Positions 12,144-22,419 of a stretch of 64,000 nucleotides of DNA are shown here, piece after piece. Position 1 is the first letter of the stretch; each line of letters begins with the position of its first letter. The position numbers and the translations under genes were made by a program. Below the pieces are notes generated by a model, which was given only the letters and a program-made list of their open reading frames with translations, made no database searches and had not been told where the DNA came from. Source of the DNA: Takashimella koratensis (Eukaryota > Basidiomycota > Tremellomycetes > Trichosporonales > Tetragoniomycetaceae); NCBI GenBank assembly GCA_003116875.1, contig BCKT01000005.1, positions 124,001 to 188,000 on the forward strand. Direction: 5' to 3'.

Positions 12144-12732
12144 CGCTGAGATTAAGTCGGTAAACAATGATTTGTCGAAAGTGAGTTGAGGTTTGTTCGA
12201 GTGAGGGTTGCAAGTTGAGAGTCAATGTGCAGTCTGTATCTTATATTAGGATAGGACAAGTGGGATGCTCTACCTGACACTAGCGGCAAGGAGGTGTGAA
12301 GAGAGCGGTGGGCTCGGAGTTTGTCAAACACCGTAGGTTGAAAGGAGGTCCTGTGTAAAGGAGTGTGGGGTTTCACCCCGCGCTGACAGTCGAAGTGTTG
12401 AAAGGGGCACTGTTCCAGACCGTCGTCGGGGTGAGACCACAGCCGTGATATGGGCCGAGTGGCATGGCTCGACCCCGGTCGGTGGTCAGGTGGGCACGTT
12501 TGTAACGAATTGTGCAAAGCAAGCTTGGAGATACGCAATCCGGAGAAACGCACTCTCCGACAGTGAAGAGACAGATAATTTCGGCTTGATAAGAAATGCT
12601 TCGGCCAATCTCGACCTAGACCTCGACCTCTCCTCTCTCTCTCTGTCTCGAAAAATAATGTCATACACGGCACCCGGTCATCCACTGAGAAAGTTTGACT
12701 GTCAAGAGTGACTCAACAACACCATGCCGCAG

Positions 12733-13047
12733 TCACTTTGGAGGCGCCGTACCGGTGTCGGTACCCGTGGTACTGACTGGGGGAGCGGACGAAGATTCAG
12801 AAAGCTCGTCGGCGAGGACAGGGTTGTCGGAGGGGGCACTGCTCGTGAATGAGACATCCGAGTTGTCCCTTCCCGGCTGGATTGTGAGTTACAATGACAA
12901 GTTGTTGCTTACCTGAGAAGCGTTGAAGTTGGTTTTGGTCTCGGGAGGGTCCAATATTTTGTACCCCTCGACTGGTAAAGAATCGAGCAGGCTATTGATT
13001 TCTCGCTCGGGCTCCTGTGCGTCAAATACAGTGTTTGTTTCGGCCAT
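12733..13047 (-). CDS. small spliced hypothetical protein (92 aa)
   Basis: Two exons, 13047-12913 (MAETNTVFDAQEPE...) and 12876-12733, joined by a 36-nt intron with donor CAG|GTAAGC, a GTAACTCAC branch-like sequence and acceptor ATCCAG. Retaining the intron would introduce a TAA, so splicing is needed to reach the downstream frame ending DTGTAPPK. The protein is acidic and Ser/Thr/Pro-rich in its C-terminal half, with no signal peptide or membrane span. No family recognised. The joined frame through an otherwise non-coding stretch is the main reason to believe the gene is real. Confidence 0.5.
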
Positions 13048-14223
13048 CGTTAAACCAGTAGTGTTCAGGAGTTTGGTGAGAAAGCAAGCGTTGGTTGTCA
13101 AGAGACGACACTATAGTACGCAAACTTCAGCAAGTTTGGAGCGACCAGAGCATTGGGCTTTGGGGATAGGATAGCAGCCTGGGAGAGGAAAAACGAACAG
13201 CCTCCGACCGGGGGGGAGGGGAGGGAGGGTTGGAGCGGTGTGGATTCAAAGGATCCTCGCTGAACGGAGCGTATCCGTTGAAGCTTTGAAACTCCACTTT
13301 GGCCCCGACGCACATTTTTCCCTCCTCGCCTCAGGCTCAGGCCACATTTCGATAGTCAGTCTGGCTGGTCATTGGTGCCCAAAACTGCGCTTTCGCGGTA
13401 TAACAATCCTACTCCACTTGGACTGCGCGCAAGTCAGCTTGTACCAAGGCGGAACGACGATCACCACCCTACTAATGTATCCACAAGCACAGTATGACAA
13501 ATGCAAGTTGCTAAAGAGCAGAGCTCGCTGTGATCTCCACGCAGCTCGGACAATGATGCATCCCCATCTTCCCCTCCAGCTAACAGTACTGCCCCAGCAA
13601 AGAGAGACGAAATATGGAGCTCCGATCCTTGCGCCTTCCCCTCAACTTCAGTTCTTGAGTACATGTATTCCCTCGCTGTGGTCCTCCGGCTGCGTTTCGT
13701 CGGTCGGTTCAGAATCGTCGCGGCTTGGTTGAGGCGCTCAAGTACTGAAGCCCGATGACTCTGCGTCTGACGAGTCGCTCTACACCTCAGTGCTCGAAGC
13801 GGTGGTGCTCTCCCTTCGTATGTCCAACAATTGCTCGTCGAAATGGGTGTCGCACATTGTCAAGGTGTTGTACGTTGTCTGGGTGTCGCACTCCACTTCA
13901 AACGCACGTTTGTCTTCGCCAATGAGCAGTGTCAGCTTGCAACACTTGGGGGACACACGACTTTGAAAGACAGCTTGAGTCGCCTACTTAGCTGCTCTGA
14001 ACGACTTGGCCCCTTATTTCAGAGACCGATGACTTGATTCTGGATCCTGGGTCTAGCCTCTACCACAGCATGTCCATTCTGACAGTGAAAGTCAACGCCT
14101 CTGCTCTCCAAAGCGTTCCTTGCAACTTGACTTGTATGCATTGATGCAGCGCACTCTCTACGGTATTTATTTTGATCTTCCCCTTCTTCCGCTTCATACT
14201 TTTTGGTGGCACGGCAAACACGC
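13048..14223. other. intergenic, no gene supported
   Basis: A plus-strand frame 13238-13732 and a shorter frame around 13755-13965 exist, but neither has family resemblance or a connecting splice pattern. An 11-bp direct repeat GGGTGTCGCAC occurs twice near 13842 and 13883. Confidence 0.4.
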
Positions 14224-15700
14224 TTAGTTGTCGGCCATGACCCAGGGCTGTATGTAACCAAGTCAGTAAAACCCTCCTCATCGTCATCCGAGGTATTAAT
14301 GTCACGTACCCAGGCAATGGGCTCGTAGTCGCTGAGCTCGGACTCGGCGAACCAGAGACCAATCTCCTTGGTAGCGGCGTCGAACGAGTCGGAGGCGTGG
14401 ATGAGGTTACGGCTGTGAGTGGGAGGTGGGAGGTGGGAGGGGTGAGGGGTGAGGGGTGTGAGGGGAAGTAGGAGGTGGGAGATGTCAGCTGACAGAACAA
14501 ATCGTCGAGAAAGTGTTCAAACCAGTACTCACCCGACCGAGACGGCGTACTGGCCACGGACGGATCCGGGGTCAGACTCGAGAGGGTTGGTAGCGCCTAC
14601 AATACGGCGCTGGAAGACATCAGCTTGGTCGGATCATGTTTGAGCTTTCTACTCACACCCTGCCTGATGACGTCCTTGCCCTCCCAGACCCTGTGCGCGT
14701 TAGCGAGCGTCCATTGCCGAGGAACCAAATAAATAAGGATGGAGAAGACAAAAGGTGAAGAACACGGCTTACATAGCGACGACCGGGGTACCCGAGGTGA
14801 TGTACTTGACGAGACCGGCGTAGAAGGGGCGCGCAGCGAGGTCGGAGTAGTGCTCCTTGGCGAGGGCCGGGGAAGGGGTGAGCGACTTGACACTGAGGAG
14901 GGTCAGCAGGCGCTGTGGAGGGATAATGAGACAGGCGATGGAGTAGAGGGGGTGATAAGAGACTTACGCGACGAGCTTGTAACCGCGCTCTGATGAACGA
15001 ATCGTCAGTGGTGTCTCAAGGTGCATTAGATCAGGAAGTCAAGCTCACCCTCGAAGCGGGAGATGATCTAGGCGTGGTGTCAGCTCGTAATCGTGGGATT
15101 GGTTGATAGCTCAATGGCTGAGTGGAATTTACCTTGCCGACAAGCTGGCGGGAGACACCGTCAGGCTTGATCATGACGAATGAGCGCTCCGAGGCGGTCT
15201 TGTACTCGCCGGCGATGGTCTTGGGGCCCTCGAGGAGGACGGCGGGCTTGCTGGCTGCGAGGGGTATGGGTGAGCATGGTCCAAGGAGGTGTGGGTGGAC
15301 GTGATAGAGAAGTGGGGAGGGGTGAGAGGTGAGATGGGAGAAGAGAAAAAGTGAAGGTGGATTTGGATCAACAACGTGCGCGGAGGTAAAACTCGACGTA
15401 CCTTCGTAGATGGCGTAGCCGGCAGCAGCGACACCGGCGCCGGCGAGGAGGCCGAACCGGGGGGCCGAGGCAGCGGGCATGGTAGAGAACGCGCGGGCTG
15501 GGATGGAGGTGGGATCAGCATGAGTTATGCCGAAACGGAGAGCAGAGAAGGGCGAGGGCAGGAAATTGAAGAGCGGAAGTGAAGGGACTTACCGGACTGG
15601 CGCGAGGCGACGCGGAGGCCTGAAGCGGGAGTCAGAACAGCGCAAGAAAATAATGGGTGAGAGAGGAGGACGTACCCTGACGAAGCGAGTTGGAGAACAT
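14224..15700 (-). CDS. YNK1: nucleoside diphosphate kinase, with N-terminal presequence
   Basis: Transfers the gamma-phosphate of ATP to NDPs through a phospho-histidine. Eleven exons: 15700-15676, 15619-15593, 15497-15402, 15254-15133, 15067-15049, 14989-14968, 14892-14773, 14690-14657, 14609-14533, 14412-14310 and 14247-14224; every junction is phase-consistent and the product is 222 aa. The kinase core starts near [20 protein letters not shown], with [44 protein letters not shown] and the active-site His186 in [10 protein letters not shown]. Canonical enzymes are about 150 aa. The extra 70 N-terminal residues start with a basic Ser/Arg-rich stretch ([20 protein letters not shown]) followed by a hydrophobic Ala/Gly segment, resembling a mitochondrial intermembrane-space presequence. 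An internal Met (MPAAS) could give a shorter form. Exons of 19, 22, 24, 25 and 27 nt are strikingly small. Divergent from the AlkB-like gene. Confidence 0.92.
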
Positions 15701-15903
15701 TGTGAGGTGAGGTGAGTGGTGAGTTGGGGATGAGAGAGAGGATAAGAGGATAAGAGGAGATGAAAATGACCATGACCAGGTCCCAGTCTCCGCCGTTCCG
15801 TCCCTCCCCCTCCCCCTTGCCCTTCCCCGACTTCGGCGTTTTGCGGGTCAACCAGTAACGCGTGGCATCTAATCTTCCCCTCCTCTCCCCACACCGATGA
15901 TCC
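15701..15903. promoter_or_regulatory. 203-bp bidirectional promoter (NDK / AlkB-like)
   Basis: The only DNA between two divergent start codons, so it must hold both promoters. GA-rich on the + strand next to the NDK start (CT-rich in its transcript) and CT-rich near 15780-15830. No TATA box was seen. Confidence 0.6.
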
Positions 15904-16966
15904 ATGGGTAGATCCACAACAGCCTCCGAGTCATCTCTCGACTCGCTGTTTGATGACCTCGTCGATCTCGTTGATATCGACGATGACAACTGCGATGTGA
16001 GGACGAGCGAGGAAGGGCTGGGGAAAGAGAAGGAGACGCAAGCTTGGAATCGACAAGTTGAAATTGAGCAACCTGTCCACGGCGATGCTAGATACCGAGT
16101 GGCGTCACGTACCCCACCGCCGATCCCGGGTCTCTACGTCTTTCCTTTGCTCTTACCCACCTCGGACGCTCGTGAGTGCTTTCGTTCCTCTCCACCACCT
16201 CCACCTGCTCATCTCACCTCGTCTCGCTTCACCTCACCTCCGCCCAAGTACCGTGCTGACGACCACAGACGCAGCGTTGCGTGGTATCTCCGACCTTGAC
16301 CATTTCCTCGGTGGACAGAGGGACCAAGTGATGCTCTTCACTCGTTCGACAGCTAGGACCACCAACAACCTGAATAGCGACCATCCCAGCATCACCTCCA
16401 ACTCCTGCAGCTCTCTTCCTTCACACGTCCTCACTCTCCTTCAAACCCTCCAAACCCTCCTCACCCCTCTGATACCCCCCTCCATCCTCTCCACATGCTT
16501 CGCCCAACCCAATCTTGCCCGACAAGTCATCTTAAACCTTTACCCACCGGGACGCGGGATCGCGCCGCATGTAGACTTGCCGGGCCGGTACGCGGATGGG
16601 ATCGTCGGTGTGTCTTTGACGGGGGGATGTGTGATGTCGTTTCAGCGAGTGCGATCTGGTGACGGCGAAGGAGAGGAGGAGGGTGAGAAAGAGGATGAGG
16701 GGAAGAAGGAGAGATACGATGTTTATCTACCGCCAAGGAGCGTGTACGTGATGACTGGTGAATCGAGATGGCTCTGGGCACACGGGATCGAAGAACGAAC
16801 CGAAGACTTGGTGGAGGCTTCCACAATGTCCGAGGTACAGGGGAACGAAGCAGTCCGAGGCAAGCAAGAGGCAGGGAAAGAGGTGAGGACGGAGACAGTG
16901 TTGAGAGGACTCAGAGTAAGCGCGACTTTTCGATGGATGAAAGAAGGCGCCGATGTCTTGTCGTGA
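15904..16966 (+). CDS. AlkB-family 2-oxoglutarate/Fe(II) dioxygenase, ALKBH8-like
   Basis: Two exons, 15904-16171 and 16269-16966, 321 aa. Residues 1-90 are acidic and variable; the dioxygenase core follows. Iron ligands are visible: His190-x-Asp192 in IAPHVDLPGRY and a distal His261 in LWAHGIEER. The 2-oxoglutarate-binding arginines sit in RGLRVSATFRW. The segment RSVYVMTGESRWLWAHGI is closest to ALKBH8-type proteins, but the RRM and Trm9-like methyltransferase domains of animal ALKBH8 are absent. Substrate is unknown; tRNA wobble-uridine hydroxylation is the family precedent, DNA/RNA demethylation an alternative. A Glu-rich insert (about 220-240) interrupts the core between two strands. Shares a short divergent promoter with the NDK gene. 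Confidence 0.85.
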
Positions 16967-17235
16967 TGACCTACACTTGTTGTAAAACCACATCCTATTC
17001 ACTATCCATAAGTGAATCCTTGTACGCATCTTGATCTTCATCTCTGACACCTTTATTGGACCATGTATCTACTGCATACTGTTTCTTTGTTTCTCTGCCG
17101 AGTCTTTGACCGATTATAACACCACAAATTAACTGAGCGACAGTTGAACAGTCTCTTATGAACAATATGAACAGCGCGAATATCGTTCAACGGTTGCTCT
17201 CACCACCACCTCCTCCTCCCCCACTCTCTCACCCC

Positions 17236-18591
17236 TTACTTCGGCTTGGGGCTCTTCCTCGGTGTGCTCTTACGCTCCCTTGGCGTGCTAACCCCTTTAC
17301 TCGCGGGGGTCTTGATCACCGTATCCTTCTCTCCTCCTACCGCCACCACCGGCTGTTCTTCGATCTTCTTCGTGCTCTTCCTCTTCTTCCCCCCACCCAC
17401 TGCCTCTGCTTTCGCCTCTGCTTTCTCATCCCTCACTACACCCTTTACAAACGCCAACACGGAAGTCGTGAGTACCCTCGCGGCTAGGAGGGAACCAAGA
17501 ACGAGCACGCAAATTGCTCGAGCGGTATCCGAGTTCAACGCGGCGGCTGGGGTCGCCTTGTCGAGTTTGCCCGCGGTGTTGAGGGCGTGAATCTCGGAAG
17601 GGAGGAAAGAGAGGACGGTGTCGGATACGCCTGCGAGGTCGGGGAGAGACCTAGTGAGGACCGAATAGAGGAGACCGACCAACATCCCGCCCCATAGATC
17701 GAGGGTACCGAGTACTCCGCCATCGAGAACCGCCGGTCGCCCCAAGGTCCAACTCGCTTTGTGCAGTCCGAACCCCTGTGTCAACCATCCCCCTCCGCAC
17801 ACTGCGATCCCCGAGAGCAAAGCGTGCGTCCACGCGCCCGATCCAGCGAGTCGAGACGCCCCGATCGCGGCAGGGAGAGCGGAGAGGGAAACCCCTCGAG
17901 TGGTTCCGTCGACGTAAGACATGATCAGGTTGAGGAGGGAGGTGGGGAAGGTCGAGACGATGAAAGAGGAAAGACCGGTAGGGATTAGGAGAAGGTAGAT
18001 GGACGGGTAGATGATCCATGGTGTAGGAGAGATGAGCCAGCTGGGAGGCTCAGAGAGGAGAAGAGAGACAAGGGTGCCGCCGCCCCCTGTACAACGCGAG
18101 TAGAGACAAAGCGAGGTGTGTTAGTGCATTCCAGCTATCGCCAAAGAGTCGAGGAGAACGAGAGGATGTACAGATGTGAAGAGATGAAGATGGGAGGAAG
18201 GTAGTGTGTTTGAATCCAACTCACAGGCAAGGGTAAGGTACCCTACGAGATCCTGCAACAGTCCCACTCTCGCTGCACCTGCACCTGCCTGGGCCGCCTC
18301 GTTTTTCCTATTCTTCGTCATTACCGCCCAAACTGTCGTCACGCGAGCAGCATGGACCGCCCCGAACCTGAGGTAAGGAAAGTACACGGGATGCACATGA
18401 GTCGAGGTGAGGTGTTGGAGTAGCTCGGCAAGGTGTGAGACAGACGCGAGGGGTAGGTCGGGCAGGTAAGGGAGGTAAGGGGTGGTTAAGTTGGTGAGAG
18501 ACAAGGGAAGGGTAGGGAGCGGGAGAGTGATTGGGATTAGGGAAGAAGTCGAATTGGAGATTGATGCGAGGAGGTCGGTGATTGCGTCCAT
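17236..18591 (-). CDS. TRIC-like intracellular cation channel, polytopic membrane protein
   Basis: Two exons, 18591-18225 and 18086-17236, 405 aa. The N-terminal 60 residues are Leu/Pro/Thr-rich; several hydrophobic spans follow. The motif GGGTLVSLLLSEPPSWL (about 123-140) and a later CGGGWLTQGFGL resemble the glycine-rich pore helices of trimeric intracellular cation (TRIC) channels, which pass K+ across ER/vacuolar membranes as counter-ions for Ca2+ release. The C-terminal 80 residues are Lys/Ser/Thr-rich and cytosol-like (KKRKSTKK, TPRERKSTPRKSPKPK). The TRIC assignment rests on motif resemblance from memory; a search against the TRIC profile would decide it. Convergent with the AlkB-like gene, 269 bp apart. 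Confidence 0.65.
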
Positions 18592-19220
18592 CGTGTTCGG
18601 GTATGGATGTGGATAGGATGGAGGATGGATGAAGATTGGAGGATGGTGAGGAGAGTAGAAAGAAACAAGTGATGGTGGATTCCAAAGATGGCTTTTGCAG
18701 GGTCGAGGCCTCGGTCAAGTCGGAGTCAACGGCCAACGATAAGTGGCCGATGACTGTCGAGTTGACCTTGATCCTTTCATGACCCCCTCGACCTCCGTCG
18801 TCTCCGTCGTCTCCGTCGTCTCCTATCCAAGTGACCCAGTCACACGACGATTCACCCAATCTCACGTCTCGGCATGTGTATGAATCGTGGGTGTAATGCA
18901 TGAGGCATGAGGCATGAGGCTTGAGGCTTGAGAGGGGGTAATGGTGGACGATACTGTACGAGGGGGATCTACTGTATCTGAGATCCTGATTTGAATTTTG
19001 CCAAAGAACAATTAAACAAGCAAACAAACAGGGTAGTGGTACAACAAGTGAACGACCCAAAAGAATGGATGGAGCAAGAGTGGTTGATATGTTGGTGGTG
19101 ATAGGATCAAATGGTGATTGTTCTTCACTGGTCGAAGGTACAGCAAATGAGTGAACAAGACGAGACTAGACGAGACGAGACAAGATAAGATGAGGAGCTT
19201 GACTGAAGCTTGATTGAGGC
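18592..19220. other. intergenic between TRIC-like gene and helicase
   Basis: About 630 bp, no gene. Holds the TRIC-like promoter and the helicase 3' UTR. Contains a 9-bp tandem repeat and near 18898-18932 a short GAGGCATGAGGCTTGAG-type imperfect repeat. Confidence 0.5.
18792..18823. repeat. CTCCGTCGT tandem repeat
   Basis: Three full copies of the 9-mer CTCCGTCGT plus partial flanks, in the leader or promoter of the TRIC-like gene. Confidence 0.8.
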
Positions 19221-21798
19221 TTAGTCCTTACGACTCTGCTTCCCTCGGCCCATCCACGGTGCCGCAACCTTTCTCGGTCTCCGGGCCTCATCGTCCCAGT
19301 TCACCCCATTGCCTCCATTCCCCTCCTCACCATCCCTCCTCGCTCGTGACCTGTACCCTCCGTCGTTATCCTCCCGAGCCTCCCTTGGAGCCCTGGTAAA
19401 CTCCCTCTCCCTCGGAGCTCGATCGAAGGACCGAGCGGGCCTGTCGACTGCACCGTACGCATCTGATGCTTTGCCGTATGCGGACCTGCCGGACCTCTCT
19501 CCAGACCCCCTCTCACCCCATCCCCCATCCCTTCCCTCTCTTCCCTCCCTTGCACCGGCCCTAGCATACCCACCTCCCCCACCTCCCCCACTCTTCCCAA
19601 ACCCAAAGCTCGGCTTCCTGTTCCCCCCAAACCCACCGCCCAGCCCCTTCCCACCTCCGTACCCTTTCACGCCTCCCCCACCTCCCCCATTCCGCTCCTT
19701 CTTCACGCCCAACTTGGCCAACATTCCCGCAGAGACATACGGCGCCGTCTCCAGTCCTCCCGCCTGGGTCGTCCAGTCCTTCAACGCAGCCAAGACCTCT
19801 CGAGAGCTAACGTTGATATCGGAAGATTTACCGATATAGTAACCGAGAAGTGACATGAAAACTTCTTCAATCGCGTCGGCGTCGAGAGTAGGCATGAGTT
19901 GGGCGACACCTTCGTTGATCTCCTCGGCGACTCGAGCACTGAGCAAGACTTCCGCTCCACCGCTCGACTCGACCTCACCCTGGACCTCGGACTCGGCATC
20001 GCTGCCCTCGGTCAGAGCTTCAAAGGGGAGTGATTTGATTGGAACCTGTTCCAGGGAGTCGAGGAACGCCGCCTCAAACGGCAAAAGCACCAAATCCCCT
20101 CTCCCTCCGGTCTTCCCACCGCGTCCCGTCCGTCCAACTCGGTGGATATACTGCTCAGGTGACGACGGGATCCCAACTTGAATCACCCTCGTGACTCCCG
20201 GGTAATCCACCCCCCGCGCCGATACATCCGAAGTCACCAGAACCGAAGGGTACGCATCTTTCCTGAACCGATCTGAAGTCCGAGACCGTTTCGACTGATC
20301 CAACCTCGAGTGAATCTCATGTACGTTCAACGATTTCGGCAAAGTCTTGCTCAGTTCCCGAAGTAACGATGCGAAGAGCATTGTCTGTTTCGTCGTCGGT
20401 AGGAACACAATCACTTTCGATTGTTTACCATTAACGAGTTGATCGTGCGCTATGAGTCGAAGGACATGTGGGATCTGTTCTGCCGCCGAGGGAAGGACCG
20501 TCGCGAATTGAGGAATGTGGAGGTGGACGTTTGATTCGTTCTCGGGTACACAATCAATCACCGCGTGGTTCTTGCTCAATGACCGTTTCGCGATCCTCGC
20601 AATCTCCGGCGATACCGTAGCTGAGAACAAGAACGTCTGGCGTTCTTTCGGTAACTCATTGATCACGAAATCAAGCTCTTTTGCGAATCCCATATCGAGA
20701 AGAGTGTCCGCTTCGTCGAGAACGAGCATGTCGGTCTTTTGAACAGCCTCGAGCACTTCAGGTTCCGACATGAGGTCCTTCAGTCGACCGGGCGTAGCAA
20801 CGACCACGTCCAGGCGTCCACGGTGCCACTGGCGCATCTGCGCCACACGGGAAGTCCCACCGACCAGAAGCTGGACTTGGAGTTCTTTGTTCCATGTACA
20901 GAGCTTACTGGCCTCGGCGGCGATCTGGGAGGCGAGTTCACGAGTAGGAGAGATGATGAGGCACCCGACTTGGGAACGAGAGATTTCGCGTAGCCGCTGA
21001 CCGCGGATATGGGGAGAGAGGAGGTCACCGTCGGGTCCAGGCTCACGGATGAGTTTGTCTAGTTTGTTCAGCCGGGCCTCGAGCGCAGGGACGAGGAAGG
21101 CCTACGTGAGTCAGTTTGAGCCAATGGGGTAAAGGTATCAGAGCGATTACTAACAATAGTCTTGCCTGTGCCTGTCTTGGCCTTGACGAGGAGATCCTGC
21201 CTACCGCCCTTCTCCCTCTCGGCCCGTTTAGCAGCCTGCGCTTCATCCTCGCTTTCGAGGGTCTTGGGCCTCGTCTTCCCGCCCGACAACTCCGGCATGA
21301 GCGAGAGTACCCGTTTCTGTACCTCGCTCATGGTGACAAACTGGAACGGCTTGAACGTGAGAGCTTTCCAAGTATCGTAGTTGATACGACCCTTGATACC
21401 TGCAAACGTGTCGATGTCGGCAGGATCTGCGGCGTCGGTGGTAGAAGAAGATGAGGCGGCGGTGGTGAGGGTAGGGGTAGGGGCGGAGGAGACAGGAGGG
21501 GAAGGGGTGGTGAGTTCCGGTGAGAAAAAGTCGTCATCGGAGAAGAGCTCGTCTACTTTCTTCGCCGCGGATGCAGAGTAGGCTCTTTGGAGGACTACAG
21601 AGTGTGAGTTAGTACTGGGTTGGCTGAGAAGCATGGCAAGGACCTAAACTCACCAGAGAGGGAAGGGAGGGATATCCGACTGCTAGTGATACCGCTACCC
21701 AGGACGAGCCGAGCTCGGGGAGCGATAGTGGGCAACCGAGTCGCGGAAGAGACGAGTGCCCGGGATGTAGACCTGGCCAAGACGACGCGAGCGAGCAT
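19221..21798 (-). CDS. MSS116: mitochondrial DEAD-box RNA helicase, Mss116/CYT-19 type
   Basis: ATP-dependent RNA chaperone; the Mss116 family assists intron splicing and RNA folding in mitochondria. Three exons: 21798-21654, 21594-21155 and 21101-19221, 821 aa. The N-terminus (MLARVVLARSTSRALVSSAT) is Arg/Ser/Ala-rich without acids, as in a mitochondrial presequence. Motif I AKTGTGKT ends at 194, Ia SPTRELASQI, Ib ATPGRL, II DEAD at 324-327, III SAT, IV VIVFLPT, V TSDVSARGVDYPGV, VI HRVGRTGRGG; all are intact. VSARGVDYPGVTRVIQVG and EQYIHRVGRTGR are typical of Mss116/CYT-19. The C-terminal 150 residues are Gly/Arg-rich (GGGFGGNRK, YARAGAREGREGR), fitting RNA binding. A 41-nt C homopolymer (transcript strand) lies 19 nt before the ATG. 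Confidence 0.92.
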
Positions 21799-21815
21799 GG
21801 CGACGGGGTCGGGGA

Positions 21816-21817
<2 letters not shown>

Positions 21818-21858
<41 letters not shown>
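21818..21858. repeat. poly-G (41 bp) homopolymer
   Basis: Forty-one consecutive G on the + strand, that is poly-C in the helicase transcript strand, ending 19 nt upstream of its ATG. The length may be uncertain because such tracts are error-prone in sequencing. Confidence 0.85.
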
Positions 21859-21859
<1 letters not shown>

Positions 21860-21960
21860 AAGGGGGTTAGGGGTGAGGGTGAAGGGCTGAGAAGGAGAGT
21901 GCTGTATCGACGGGGCTCAATGTCGATCTGAAAACCAAAATAAAAATGCGAGCAAGAGAG

Positions 21961-21974
21961 TTGTCACGTGACAA
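21961..21974. promoter_or_regulatory. palindromic E-box TTGTCACGTGACAA
   Basis: A perfect 14-bp palindrome centred on CACGTG, the core bound by bHLH factors such as Cbf1 in yeasts. It sits 163 bp upstream of the helicase start and 446 bp upstream of the oxidoreductase start. Confidence 0.55.
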
Positions 21975-22220
21975 GAGGGTTTTCTTTTGTGACCATTAGT
22001 AAATAACCTCTGTTCCTTTCGATGTGTCTTTTAGTGATTGAGATGTCGAGCAGACTAAATGCTCCTCCCTCGTAACGGGCCGCCCGCCCCGCCGCTTCCC
22101 TTCTCTCAGGGTTTGTCTCTTGATTCAGGGTCTGGGAGGGTTCCGGGATGGCCGGGCCGAGTGTGATTCTGGACACATGCACCGGCAGTCATCCGCCGGA
22201 TCTGCACTGGCTGTACGCTA

Positions 22221-22268
22221 GGTGTGTGTGTGTGTGCGTGTGCGTGTGTGTGTGTGTCTCTCTCTCTG
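22221..22268. repeat. GT/TC microsatellite
   Basis: GTGTGT run with a few GC interruptions followed by TCTCTCTC, in the oxidoreductase promoter. Confidence 0.85.
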
Positions 22269-22419
22269 GGGTGGGCCAGGAACGGGGTATTCTTTCCACT
22301 CTACTTCCACCCCGGACCGCCGTCTTTCTTTCTTTCTCTTTCCTCCCTCCATCCATCCCATCTCCCCATCTCAACTCTCTCCTGTTCATCACCCACCACA
22401 ACCACCACAACTCAACATC

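Larger units (their letters stand above)
21799..22419. promoter_or_regulatory. bidirectional promoter (helicase / oxidoreductase)
   Basis: Intergenic DNA between divergent start codons, with a 41-bp G tract, a palindromic CACGTG box and a GT repeat. The segment 22300-22419 is CT-rich and looks like the oxidoreductase leader. Confidence 0.55.

Noticed and set aside
12152..12685. 177-codon minus-strand frame
   Set aside because: Begins at a non-ATG codon, spans a presumed promoter and shows no family or splice support.
13238..13732. 164-codon plus-strand frame
   Set aside because: No family resemblance, no connecting exons and unremarkable codon use.
19309..19839. Pro-rich plus-strand frame of 176 codons
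   Set aside because: Antisense of the Gly/Arg-rich helicase tail.
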